From contig NC_087392.1 in NCBI RefSeq assembly GCF_963675165.1, forward strand, positions 3,679,442-3,743,441: a DNA stretch of 64,000 nt, given 5' to 3'. The position numbers and the translations under genes were made by a program. Origin of the DNA: Halichondria panicea (taxonomy: Eukaryota > Porifera > Demospongiae > Suberitida > Halichondriidae). Shown here in pieces: positions 1 through 11,700 of the stretch. Each line of letters begins with the position of its first letter. Position 1 is the first letter of the stretch. The notes under the pieces are model-generated. The model had not been told where the DNA came from, did no database searches, and saw nothing but the letters and a program-made list of their open reading frames with translations.

Positions 1-503
1 CATTAAAGGGGTCTGGGGCGGGATTGATCCTGGATAAGGAATGAAGGCATGGCCGCAAGGGCTGAATGGAAACGTAGCACCCTGTGGAAGAGTAGTGTAC
101 ATGAAGTAATTACAGCAATTGCAGAGTTTAAACTCGCCAGTAGTAGGATAAGGATCTTGGAATTGCGAAACACGTCACCAGTAACAACCTAAGACGTGAA
201 AACAATGATATGAATTACTAGATGGTGACCAATACCAACAGCTAATGGGAAACTATACATTGTAGTAAGTTAGTGAAAGTTTGCTAAACAAATTTTGAGT
301 AGGCCTACATGTACGAGTGAATATTCATGTGTAGCCGGCGATTGTTCCAACCTTAAGACCCTGGAGTGCTGTTAGTCTCTCAGCCACACAGAGGAGGGCA
401 TTTAGAGCAGCACTACCACTCCCTATGTTCGGCTTGGGGTCATCCACAGCAAGAAGGAGGGCAGAGGGGGAAATCAGCCCCTTCTTTTGGCGGATCTTCA
501 ACT
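1..503 (-). CDS. FCSK: L-fucose kinase (partial, N-terminal exons)
   Basis: Fucokinase phosphorylates L-fucose in the cytosolic salvage route to GDP-fucose. Three exons read leftwards: 503-352, 188-138 and 81 to the window edge, all joined in phase. Exon 1 encodes a segment with RQKK, LLLAVDDP and the glycine-rich IGSGSAALNALL, matching the GSGGATLNAL region of the fucokinase/pyrophosphorylase family. Exon 2 encodes VVTGDV followed by hydrophobic residues, and exon 3 begins GATFPFSPCGHAF, matching the family's RDFPFDDCGRAF. The intron after exon 2 must begin with GC rather than GT to keep this frame. The start codon and first few residues lie in an upstream exon I could not find, and most of the protein lies outside the window. 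The family assignment is by recalled similarity and is fairly secure. Confidence 0.8.
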
Positions 504-2595
504 CTATGATTGAAGGAGCAGTCAATTCGGTTTATAATTACTGGGGAAGGGATGAGAGCATGCTAATTGGGCGAGCAAATCGAGCCCTACACTAGCGACT
601 TAAACAAAATGTGTATGTTTATATCGTATGTCGCTTGATTGAATCAAACAAAACTTGCGCTCTTCGCCTTACTCAATGAGTCTCGCTCAATTCAAAAATT
701 ACATTCTTCATCTTAAGTCGTTTGATTGATGTTTCGCTCGTCCTACATTCTCCTAGTCGTAAAATCTCAGCCACATGTGCCTTTGTTGATGTAATTACAA
801 CACTCCAAAAATGTATTACACTTTTTAAGTGGTTGCATATTTTAGAACCCAGCTGGCGCTTTAATATGTGCTTTTGTGCTACAGCTAGTCGAGTCAGGTG
901 TAGTGTAGAGAGCAATCTCACCTAGATACGAAGGTCAATTGACATTCAATTTTAGTCACTGTATTAATTTTACAGTTGCATCTGGACAGTAACAGCTGTT
1001 CATTAGAAATAATAATCTAAAGGCGTGTTTGAGATACAAAACACACCTCTTTATATAAGCACCCTAGTAGGGCGGAGCCAAATTTGGATGCTTGTATAGG
1101 GTTGGGCACCACTGCATGCTATGTCAGGTTTTGTTCCTGCTGCAGAAATTTGCAGCTCAATCAGATTGCAGGTTCAAATGCTGAAGGTGTGGCTCATTAA
1201 TGAACGAGTCAGTAACTAGCCATTCTCCAAAATGCAGCAATAGTAGACAAGCCAGCTTGAGCCAGGAACACACCAAGTCAAATTTAGAACTAGTGGCATG
1301 CAAAATTGACTCTTGCAGTAGCATTCTAACACTTAGCTTTGCAGTTTCGCCCACTTAGAATTAATCATTTTATGCTTCGCCACACCCTAAAACTAAGTAC
1401 CAGTAGAAAAAATCTGGCATTGCAGTGGGTACCCAACCCGGTACCCTACGCAAGTGTCCAGGGTTTGGCTCCGCCCAACTTAAATAAGACCCTAAAAAAG
1501 TTAGGTTGGCGCTTCTTAAAATTGGCAGAGCTGGCACTTAAATTACAGTAGCTCTGTAAGTGCATCAGCTACAGTAGTGCAATAGAGCGATGGACACCAA
1601 AGTTTTACCTTTTCTGAAAGAGTATGCACTCTCCCTGTTCTGACAGGTGCACACAATAGCATCCCAGCAAGACATCCTGGACTAGACATGTACACATGCA
1701 TGTGTGTACGTAGGTATCTAGCTCTAAGGCCGGGGCTGGGGGCAATGAAGATAGTATAGTAGAGGGAGAAGGATACTTTCGGCAGGGCAAGGGCTGTGGA
1801 CACAATCACGTGCACAACTTTTGCTGAGCTGGCACAGCTTATCCTGAGCGCGCTTACCTGACCATGGCATGCCATAAGCGCGCCCCTAACATCTTCTCCC
1901 AGAGAAAAATAGGCCTGGGGACAAGGCTAGCGCGCCCCCAGATCCCTGCATAGAGTGCTTACCTCATACCTTGCGTACTGTAGACCAAGATTAGGCCTAG
2001 GCTATATATAGTGACTAGCTAATCCTGGTCTAACCAGACAAGCTAGTTAGGTGTTACAAGTAAAGCTGGTACCGTATTGTACTATTAGCCATATCTATAT
2101 GACTATGCCAGTCTTTTGTTCACCTCAATTGAAATTAGAACCTTATTAGCACTTTACCTGTATTGTCAGTTGATGTTTTGCTTCTCGATCTAGAAGAGTT
2201 AAGCTAGAATCCCTCTACACCAAGATAAGAGCTCAACACTTTTAATTGTAAACATGAATAAAACTCAAGTCAAGTTTTCGTTTTCATGTGGTGTTCATAA
2301 TAATTATGGTTTCACAGCACAATACAATGATTAAGGGAAATGGTATGAGAATTAAGTGTGTGTGTGTGCTGAAAGCTAAACTGTACTTGCCAGCTAACCT
2401 AGGAGAGAGAGAAAAATACTATAGCATGGTTCACAGTCCAATACCTGTGCAAGCAAGGGACTCTCCCAGCTTTTTTACACACTCAGAGTCACAACTGGCT
2501 CAAAGAAAACAGCTGGTATGATTAGCAAGCACCCTCAACATAGATCAGCAACCGATGTATGAAAACACACCTTCTTAAGATCAGCAATGATCACC
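504..2595. other. Non-coding stretch with an inverted-repeat relic
   Basis: No convincing exon is visible; short open frames here lack recognisable sequence. An imperfect inverted repeat is present: 1052-1125 (containing GGGCGGAGCCAAATTTGG and GGGTTGGGCACCACTGCA) pairs with 1416-1500 (TTGGCTCCGCCC and TGCAGTGGGTACCCAACCC), suggesting a decayed MITE at about 1050-1500. The missing first exon of fucokinase should lie in or beyond this stretch. Confidence 0.45.
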
Positions 2596-2932
2596 TAGAC
2601 TCGCTGACCAGTCCAATCTAGGGATTAATTGGGACTGGTCAACTACCAATCAACGAGTTGTTCTCATTACTGAAATCGGTAATGACCAATCACAGTGCAG
2701 AAGCAATGTCATGTGACATATTTCGCCCACGTAATTCGTTGTAGTTGGGCTGGGTCTTATATTGTGTTAGATAAACCACGGGACATAACCCACATTCACT
2801 GCAACTTTAGTCAACTGCACAAACCACAAGATAATGTCATACAACTAATTAAAATTCCACTAGAACAACGGGATGATTGGCAGTTGACCAGTGACTGTCC
2901 CAATCCCTAGGATGGACTGACCAGCGAGTCTA
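2596..2932. mobile_element. MULE-like MITE with perfect 9-bp target duplication
   Basis: The 337-bp element starts TAGACTCGCTGACCAGTCC and ends with the imperfect reverse complement of that sequence, finishing GCGAGTCTA. It is flanked on both sides by ATGATCACC (2587-2595 and 2933-2941). A 9-bp duplication with long terminal inverted repeats is the hallmark of Mutator-like elements. The interior shows no transposase. Confidence 0.7.
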
Positions 2933-3211
2933 ATGATCACCCTCACTGGCAGAAAATACACCCTCATTAGAAAACACCCTCATGCAATTAATATGAAAAC
3001 ATACCCAGGCTGTTGAAATTTTGCAGTCACCCTAATTTTGACCACTAATTTATATCACACTATAGAAGATGAGGCTGCAAATTGTATCATGATTGTAGCG
3101 TGGAATGTAGACGTTGGTCGCACTCGCGACACTATAATTATTTCTAGACACCCCAACTCTTTGTTACCTATATACTCATCCATCACTTAATTGCTGTATA
3201 CCCTCACTCCA

Positions 3212-3867
3212 CCATAGAGTTTGTTTGTTATGAATCCGGTGTGGTTTCCCTCGATTACTCACGAGCAGCTGTTTTGTGGTGACAGACGAAGAGAGGTGCT
3301 CATATTCTACCTGAGGCAACTGTCTCTCCTGCAGAGTCTGAGCTCAGCTATCAACAGGATCGTTGTGGGGACGACATCGATGCATTTATTGCCACCGATG
3401 GGGACAACAAGTGTGTGTGTGTACTGTTATATGATACTGTACTCTACATAGTATGCACTGGATTCAAATATTGAAAGGTTATTTAATTGCACCTGTTGGA
3501 ATGTACGTGTTTACAAGCTAGTTTGACTACCGGATGTTGTGGTTCAGGAAAATATGCATGTGCATCCATACTGAAAATGCCATTGCCCTGACTTCCTTTA
3601 TTACTTACGACTTCTTAATTACATTTCGACCGTTCATACATAGCAATGCATCTTTACAAGAGTAGATAATTTACTCTTGCTCTTTACCATTCGTACCTTT
3701 CACACAGCAATTCATTTGAGGAGCTCGCCTCGTACCCTGGCCTCCACGCCAAGTTCAGACTCTTCCGACAAATGGATAATAACTATGGGGATAGGGTGCG
3801 CACGTAATTGTCAAACTGTAATGTTATGACTTTGTGTGTGTTTGTGTTCTGTATCAGTTAAATTAGT
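3212..3867 (+). CDS. Possible short spliced gene or orphan exons, unknown function
   Basis: Protein-like segments chain across plausible splice sites: 3212 to about 3275 (reads EFVCYESGVVSLDYSRAAVL), 3333-3405 (reads SELSYQQDRCGDDIDAF and onward), 3707-3798 (reads NSFEELASYPGLHAKF and onward) and a short last exon at 3859-3867 ending in TAG. The join from the second to the third segment is in phase (AA|C). The composition looks like real protein, but I recognise no family. The first intron would be very short and its donor is weak. These could instead be the last exons of a longer gene, or a pseudogene. Confidence 0.3.
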
Positions 3868-3868
3868 A

Positions 3869-4034
3869 TACCGTATAGCGGGAAAATTTTTGTGAGGTGC
3901 AAAATTTCGCGTTTTTTGAGGGCAGAGCAGTAACGCGAAAATTAAACTCTCACGCACCAGCATTTTACATGCAAAAACAGTTTGTAGGTGTGGTTTCTTA
4001 CTATTACAACCGCAAAAATTCCCGCTATACGGTA
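3869..4034. mobile_element. Mariner-type MITE (TA-flanked)
   Basis: Terminal inverted repeats CCGTATAGCGGGAAAATTTT and its reverse complement AAAATTCCCGCTATACGG (one base shorter run) bound the element, with a TA dinucleotide at each end (3869-3870 and 4033-4034). Non-coding; 162 bp between the TA pairs. A diverged relative with GCGC ends lies at 26067-26264. Confidence 0.65.
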
Positions 4035-4245
4035 ATTCAGTCTGTGCCCATCAGCTGTTTTGGTCCAGTTGACCTCTAATAATAATTATACCCAATTCGT
4101 AAGTGCATACACCACAGTGAATACCACCACGGTTATTATTATCTGCACTAGCCGGAAATGTTTTGATAAGGAATCCCTGGAACCTATTTGTTTTCGTTTT
4201 CTATTATTACCAACCAATCCTGTTTTAAACCTGTTTTAAGCAGCC

Positions 4246-4255
4246 TATATATTTA
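4246..4255 (+). promoter_or_regulatory. TATA-like element before the oxidase gene
   Basis: The run CTATATATTTAG lies about 50 bp before the oxidase ATG, a suitable distance for a TATA box with a short 5' leader. No other core element is clear. Inferred from position and composition only. Confidence 0.35.
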
Positions 4256-4301
4256 GTTGCAGTCACAGTCAGAGCATTCTACAATTGGAGGCTGGAATTA
4301 A

Positions 4302-6644
4302 ATGGCTATGGCGAAAATGGTCGAACTCATTCCTGCTCCCAGCTTCAATGAGAACTCTTACAGCAAGCGTATCCTTTCTCAGTTGAGCGAAACACGAGAA
4401 AAGAATCGACGAAGTCAATCATGGAATATCCCCGAAGTGATTACGCTCAATAAGAGCAATTTCTGGGTGACTCTGGACTGGATTCAAGACAGCCTCCCTC
4501 GCTACTTGAAAGATCCGAATGTGAAAACCCCTCAACCCGACAAGTCTGGATCATTGCAAGAGATTGATTTACTCCGAGAGTTTTATCTGGGAATTGCAGA
4601 GAACGGCCTACCGGCTACTTTCGAGAGATGGGGTCCGAATAAACCCAAGCCCCCACCGAGTGGAACTGTGCTCATCGTTGGAGCAGGGATGTCGGGAATG
4701 GCTGCCGCTTACGAGTTGGAGAGAGCCGGCTACAAGGACGTGAAGATCTTAGAAATGAGTCAGCGCTTCGGAGGACGTGTAAAGACACTCGATATGAAAG
4801 ATGGGTTTGATCGTGGACTGCACACTGATGGTAAAAATGTGCACTGTTCACTTAGAATTTGTGCATACTGCTGCACATTTGTGGTTTCTTTATTATTCCT
4901 AATTTTCTTGCAGCTGGTGCTATGCGTATCCCACTTCCCCCAAACCAAAATCGTCCAATCGATGAGTCAATCCATTACCTCACTGACTACTATTCTCAAA
5001 AAAGGTTCGGACTGGAGCAAGTTGCCTTTAGCAACCAGAGTGACAATGCATACTACTGCTTCTACGGAGACCTCATACAAATCTCAGGTAACTAGAAATA
5101 CTGTCTTTTGTGTTTGTGGTCAATGATTAAGGTCTACTGTGAGCATTTTTTTGTCATCTCACTACATGTACAGATTGGAACAAGGACCCAAAGACGATGT
5201 TTAACAAGTACTGGCCTGGTTGGAACTCTAAACCTGCAACCTGTAAATTCAACACCATCAGTAAGTGAATGTATTAATGTGAACATTCCTTTTTCTTGAT
5301 ATTATACTTTTATCCCCTTGGGTTTCTATACAATCAGGAGTGCATGAGCTCCTGCTACAATCCATTGCTATCAGCAATTATTTATTCACCCCCTACAGAT
5401 GAGTACTACGATGCCGTGACGGACATGGTCATCGATCTACTCAGGCTTCGCCTCTCGTGGGTAAAGGATTTGCCGTGGATCGTTCAGGCTATCGTGTGGA
5501 GCTTGTGGACTCAGAATTGGTGCCAATTTTCCTTCGGATCGTTCCTCCGTAGCACCCTGACAGAAATCAAGTCTCAACTTGCCTTTTATCCAATTGTCGG
5601 CCCCCACAGGAAAGAGTACGATGCTATACTCGACCGTCTAGAACTGTTTCTACCATGGCCAGAGGCAGCCATTACGGCTTACAATATCTTCAACTATACA
5701 CTGTCCGAAGATGTCAGCCTAGTAACTGAGGTACAGGAGAAGATGGGAAAATGGTGGGCCAACGATATGCACAGTCTAAATGGTGGACTCTCTGCTCTGC
5801 CTGAGGCATTTGCTGGGCAAGGAGGCGTGGAGAAGCTTGTTGTCTACAACCGTATGGTGACCAAAGTGGAGGTAGTATGGAACAATGGCAAGGTCACTTC
5901 TGCTCGAGTCCATGGTGTTTTTAGGTCTTCTGGCGAGCCTTTTGTCGAGGAAGGAAGGTCAGTGATTCTCACTGTACCTCTACACGTGCTGCGTGGTATT
6001 GAGATTGTATCAGTAGCTGATGATTCAGGAACACAACTGGAAAAATTCCCAATGGAATTTCAGAAAGCGATTGAAGACATTTCGTACAGTCCCTCCACCA
6101 AAATCATGCTGCAGTACAAACAGCAATTTTGGCATGACGATGCTGGAGCGATTATTGATGGTGGTTTCTCAAAAACTAACATGCCGATTGGACAACTCCA
6201 CTATCCCACTATTCTCTCTGAGGGTATGCGTTCACTGATTCATCTCCGTGTGCCTGAGAAGGCACTGGTTGACCAGAAAGGCATCCTAATGGTCTACACT
6301 TGGAAATCGGAGGCTCTACTGTGGGGTGCTCTCACTGAAGATCAAGCCATCATGTTAGCCGTCAATCAGATCGAACGAATTCACCCAAATTCAAAACGTC
6401 TATTCCAAGTTGCAAAGCGACAAGCCTGGGCTGACGATCCCACTATAGTACTACCCTTGGGGCATTTGCCATGCTCCGCCCCCGTGAGTATATCAGTGTC
6501 CTATACCTTATGCTCAGGTCCTGGCATAATATGTTTTTCGCTGGAGAAGCTATCTCTTTCGCTAACGGCTGGATCCAGGGAGCTCTGGGGTCGGGACTGA
6601 GGGCAGCATTCCAACTATATCACCGTGACCAGGTCACTCAGTAG
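4302..6644 (+). CDS. Flavin L-amino-acid oxidase family protein, frameshifted near the C-terminus
   Basis: FAD-dependent oxidases of this family convert amino acids to keto acids, ammonia and hydrogen peroxide. Four exons: 4302-4830, 4914-5087, 5174-5260 and 5399-6644, with consistent phases at all three introns. The dinucleotide-binding motif VGAGMSG is at residues 127-132, followed by RFGGRV, and AGAMRIP opens exon 2. The final exon carries the FAD-contacting C-terminal signature (FFAGEAISFANGWIQG). No signal peptide is visible, so it may be intracellular. Oddity: the frame that is open to about 6440 differs from the frame that carries the C-terminal signature and the stop. The exon total is one base short of a multiple of three, and the shift falls at or just after the C-run at 6439-6441. 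This is either a sequencing error or a recent disabling mutation. An AATAAA signal follows at 6656-6661. Confidence 0.85.
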
Positions 6645-6655
6645 ATCATCAGTCA

Positions 6656-6661
6656 AATAAA
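6656..6661 (+). terminator. Polyadenylation signal AATAAA of the oxidase gene
   Basis: A perfect AATAAA starts 12 bases after the TAG stop, consistent with a very short 3' untranslated region. Confidence 0.5.
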
Positions 6662-7626
6662 CGTAAACTGACTCAGAATGAAACTATATGATAATTATAA
6701 TGTTTGTGTTCATATTGTTTGGAGTAACGTAGATACTGTCAATTAGTGAATGCGTACAGGGTCATCATAGTTCTAAGAAACAACCATTGACAAGGCACAC
6801 ATATAATTATACATACATGTAAAAGTTATCTTGATAAATAACAGTGTACAAGGATATGATAGAGCTACAGCTACAGAGACAGATCGATCGAGACTGATCT
6901 AGCTTGAGGACCATAAATAGTGTACACATAATTATACAGCAGTACTGCATGTGTTCGTATTTTAAGTAGATCTACTGTAATTTTCGATGGTCTAATTTTT
7001 CGCGGATTTACCAATTTTTCACGTATAATTATTATTTCCATGGTCATGTAAATTTATGTGAACTGCCAAATGTTGGTTTTAGAGCAAATCATGGAACTAC
7101 CTTTTAATGTATGTACTGATACGGTAGACACGTTAATCCGGCCACCTTTGGGACAGTTTGGAATAGCTAGCGAGTTGGTGGTCGCATTTCAGAAAATAGC
7201 CACGGCCTAAAAATAACCCTACCTCGAATCTAATGACTAATTTTGCAGTTCTGTCTCTGTCTCGAATAAGGAATCACATTATGTTATTTATTTAATGTGT
7301 AATCTGCCAAACCACACCCAAAACGTCAAAAAATATGGTTTGGCAGTATACAGAATAGCGAGTGGCCGCGTTTCAGGGCGAGGTTTGTGCAGTAAACTTT
7401 TTTTTATAGCTGCATGTAGCAATCCGTGTCATATCAAAATATGGCTGGTATATCGAGGTGGATATAAGAGCCGGAATAGCGAGAGTACTGTAATACTAAA
7501 TTTTTAACTCTAACCATTCCTCCTCATCAACTACTAGCAAGAAAAGTCACCTGCACTCGATTAGTTGATTAGCACAATCGTTACAATAGCCTCATGGGAA
7601 TTAATCGCTCGTCGTTCGAACCTTCC
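6662..7626. other. Intergenic stretch, no gene seen
   Basis: AT-rich DNA between the oxidase and a TRAF relic. It holds fragments resembling the TA-flanked MITEs seen elsewhere, for example GATACGGTAGACACG near 7120 and GCCGGAATAGCGAGAGTACTG near 7470. No splice-compatible protein sequence was found. Confidence 0.4.
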
Positions 7627-7845
7627 TCAGTTAGCCATTGGGTTGAGGTGGCGGTCCACTTGTCCTAACTCCCCTTGCCAGTCACAGCCCTGGGCCTTCA
7701 TGGGACAATAATTAAACACTTCAGGGCATTCACCTCTCAGGCCACACCCTTGTAGAGAAATGTCGGCGACTCTTGATCGACCAATGCAAGGCTCACAAAA
7801 GTGGTTACCACAGCAACTGATGACCATGGGGTCACATAGCGTCAA
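7627..7845 (-). pseudogene. TRAF-type RING/zinc-finger relic
   Basis: One open segment of about 73 codons reads LCDPMVISCCGNHFCEPCIG, the cysteine/histidine spacing of the first half of a TRAF-type RING finger. It then jumps to CPMKAQGCDWQGELGQVDRH, the start of a TRAF-type zinc finger. The second half of the RING and the linker are missing or scrambled, and there is no TRAF/MATH domain nearby. I read it as a decayed, internally deleted fragment of a TRAF-like gene. The motifs are seen directly; the pseudogene status is inferred from the missing parts. Confidence 0.6.
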
Positions 7846-8013
7846 CAGGCTCGAATCCGATATACAGCAATAAAGGTACTTTTCAGTTAAAGGGTGTAAT
7901 ATTACTTTGTAGCGTCTACTTTTTATTACATGTAGGAAATATACTTTCTATTTGGGTATAAATAATAGACTTTAATAAAAAAATTATGCCATTGATATAT
8001 CCTAGTTGACCAT

Positions 8014-8443
8014 CAGAGGAGGTTGGTCACGAAGCCAAAAATGACGTAGTCTTCATTGAAATACTTGAACCTTGAACCTACTTTTACCATGCAAGCTCTT
8101 TTATAGCCAGCAGGCCACCTTTTCATTCTGGTATACTTAGATGACATAGCTGAGCTATAGATTCGCTCTACAGTACGGTAGCGCCTACTTCCTAAAGGTC
8201 AGAGGTCAGTTTGACATGATAGAACTATGACCTTTGTGTGAGGTCACCCATTTTAGGCACTGCATGATTTCTCTAGAGGGGCGCAGTAGCTATAACTAAT
8301 TTGCAGCAACAGTAACATGAAGGGGCTATTTTATCACAAGAATCTGGGCGCGACAAGCAGTCACACATGCAAATTTACTGTACAAAACATAAGCTCACGT
8401 GATGATTCATTAGTGACCTTTCGACCCTGTCCAACCTCCTCTG
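8014..8443. mobile_element. MULE-like MITE, CAGAGGAGG family
   Basis: A 430-bp element starting CAGAGGAGGTTGG and ending CCAACCTCCTCTG. The flanks are GTTGACCAT (8005-8013) and GGTGACCAT (8444-8452), a 9-bp target duplication with one mismatch. Its ends match the element at 38831-39611. No coding capacity. It lies just downstream of the aminotransferase stop. Confidence 0.65.
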
Positions 8444-8728
8444 GGTGACCATTGTGTATTTATTAAACACTAGCTAGTAATTGTAAATGGCCCTGTGCAA
8501 ATGTGAAATATATACAAAAGACACTACATTGCATGTAACTATACACACCATTAATTGACATAATTAAAAGACATAGACCTGTGAATGACATTGTGACGGA
8601 ATGACGTACGGCTCTTTCCCAGGCCAATGCTAGCAATTTTACATGTGAGACTTTAACATTAGCTAGTGTAAATCTACTACATATACATGTACCTAATAGA
8701 GAATTATTCAGGACTGTCCAACAGTGTC

Positions 8729-11700
8729 TCAAGCAGTTTCTGCTTGCATCGCCTTGACAACCTTGACCAGATTCTCCACTCCTTGTCTCACACGATCCTT
8801 ACTGTTGAAGGAATAGGTCACTCTCAGACAATCTTTGAAATCACCAGTAATTGAACACCTGCATGTGATCAATACGTACATCAGCAGCAATACTTCTTTA
8901 GACGATCAAAATTAACAGTTCATGGCGAACAAACATCCACATCCATACAATGACATTAGGCCTTAGTAGATTATTCTCAACACATTGCTTTCCAAAATAA
9001 AAACCTATTCTTCTTTTCCCCATTATTCATCAGTGTAAATCATATAGACCACATCATTGACGTCACAAAAGTAACATCAAACTCAAGAATGGCCACATGA
9101 CTCTCTGTAAAACACTGTTTGCTGATACCATTGTGTAGATAAAAGAAAACTCTAAAATATACCCAAAATTGTTTCCATGGAAACCAAAGGTGGTGGGTAT
9201 GTGGTGGTTTATATAAGAGCAAAAATGTTCTATAGTGGACAATCGCTTAGCGATGGAAAAGACCAATCGTTGTCGGCTAAGGTAAGGTAACTGTAGCACA
9301 ACATTCCTGAATAGTTTATCTATTATGCATGATTTCGTAAAGTTTACACAAACTGATACTACTCAATTATCGAGTTTTTTAGGTGCCTTTTCACTTAGCG
9401 ATGGAACTCAAGCAAATTTATCACTAATTGTTTTTGCACATTAATTATTGTTAATAAATTTTCTATCTTTTGATACAAAAAATTTGTCCAGAAATACTTT
9501 AGTTACAGATATATTTGATATTACACACATTGCTTTACAATCACCCCCATTTTCACCTAAAATGATTTTCCACTACAACAACTTTTGGGGAAATACTTTC
9601 GAATAATGTTGTAGCTTTTCATTCCCCAATAAAATGGTATTTGAGATACATTAATTTTAAGTACAACTACTCACCCTATTGTGGTATTTTACTCCCTAGG
9701 CCTGCAAGCACTGTAATTGTCACCAGAAAAATGTGCCTACTTATAAAGTATATGTTTGACACTTCTAATTATCCCGGACACTTTACTGATAGTTATAACA
9801 ACATACTTGCTTCCATTGAGGATTAGAGTGTTGTACTGCTCCTTCAGTCGCTTTGCAACCTCTGTAAAGAAAATAAGGGACTAATGTGTGACATGATGAT
9901 AGTTAGTGCAGACAAACAAGCCCACACCTTCTCCACTGATATTGCCTGGCAGTCGGACCCAGAGGAAGTATCCACCCTGGAAAGTAAACAGTGCATGTGC
10001 TACATATTTGGACAGCTGCTATAAACGACAGAAAACTTGACATCATAGCAAACTGAGCTTGCAAGCAGTAGAGCAACAGCTAACAAGCACTGCACAACAA
10101 TACATGACTGTGTACGTGTATTATTCCGTAAGGCTTTCAGCTTACATGGGGCTCCACAAACGAGGCTCCTGGTAGTTGGGTTCGCAACACCTCACAAGCC
10201 ATCTGGCATTGCTCCTGTGAAGTCACAATGAATGACACGGTAATGCATTAGTTACTGCAGGCTGCAGAAAAGTCATGTTATTACACACTCGGTCAACAAT
10301 TCATAAATACCAATGTGTATATACACATGTTTGCGGACCACTATACATATAGTACGTTTGGCAGCCACTCACTTGGTACAGAGGTCTTGCTATCTGGAGC
10401 ATCTCCTTAAGGCTGCCGCTATTGATGACGCTCCCCATGATCCCAGACATAGTGTGGTTCCACCCACCACTGCTGCTCATGTACCCACTGCTCAGGACAA
10501 TCTCTTTTACTCTCTTTGGTGCCTCCAGCCACCCGATACGACATCCCGGACCAAAAACCTTAGAGAATGTTCCGTTCGACACTACATTGCCTTTGTAGTC
10601 TGGGTCACTCCTATACACAGGGTGGAGAAATGCATGGTATGCGTCTCAAGGGCTAGCTACATGTAGATGCAAACTGTGGTAATTAGAGTAAACCACCGAT
10701 TATCAAACACATGCTATTTTCGAATGCTTGTTCTCAACGACAACGGCTCAGAGCACTAAGCTGATAATACCTACATGTAGGTATAGACTGGGTAAGGTTT
10801 GTCACTCCGCCGAGGAAGGTTTTTGTTGGCCGTGAGTTCGGGCTTGAACAGAGCCTTACCTAGCCAGCTTAATGCTCCGAGTCGCTTATCGAACACGTTT
10901 GATAATCGGTTGTTTACTCCAAGAGACTATCAAAACAAATTTAACGGCTCGCCACACTGGTATTAAATTCGCTATGAAACTCACTTCTTATCAAACTGGA
11001 AGAGCCTGTGTGGAGGCTTATCCCCAAAGTACAGCAGGTTGTAAACGTCGTCACACACCACCAACAGGTTGTACTTGCGAGCCAGCTCCACCACACGTCT
11101 ACAGCGCTCTGCAACAGATGTACTAAATTTGAGCACTAGCATTAATATCTCTCTGCATATTTAGACTGCTTACACTGCATGCGTTCAACAGAGTTTACAT
11201 TGTGTGAACTAAACTACTAGAAATGGTTGCAAGCTCACCTGTAGTGAGAGAAACACCCGTGGGGTTGTGTATGGTGGAGACGAGGTAGAGCATACCCCAA
11301 AAAGGCCGTCTGTCAGTGAGTTCCCTCTGTCTCTGTCCCACCTTACTCTCCAGGGCTTTCTCCAACTCATCAGTGTTTATTCCACCACTGTCAGTGGCCA
11401 CTGGGGAGAAGGGAGCGGACATGCATACACTGCAACCACACACAGGAATCACTTTATGGACAAGCCATTGCAACACCCTTAACCATTTTCACTACCTGGT
11501 ATACTCTAGGGGCCCTTTGAAGTTTATTGTCTTATACACCGTCGTGTAGGCTTGCTTTAAAGAAGCAACGAACTTCATATGGTGAGCAGCTTACCTGGCA
11601 CCATGGTCATGCCCGAGTCCAATCCAATGACTTTTGTGGCCACAAAATACGTTGGGTTCTCCACAAACACAAGGTCACTGCTTGTGAAGAGGAGATTGGC

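Noticed and set aside
1543-1875. 110-codon minus-strand frame as the missing fucokinase first exon
   Set aside because: It lacks the expected N-terminal residues (a W..IILTC-type start) and has no phase-compatible donor to 503.
6482-6516. Intron at GTGAGT...CTCAG in the last oxidase exon
   Set aside because: Splicing there gives the wrong frame for the C-terminal signature; unspliced sequence in the other frame reads GAFAMLRPREY directly into it.
7560-7640. Possible tRNA (GGTTCGAAC box on the minus strand)
   Set aside because: No acceptor or anticodon stem could be folded around the box.
9063-9299. Reading frame shared with 21327-21671 ([20 protein letters not shown])
   Set aside because: The shared peptide results from two copies of the same non-coding mobile element; there is no transposase motif.
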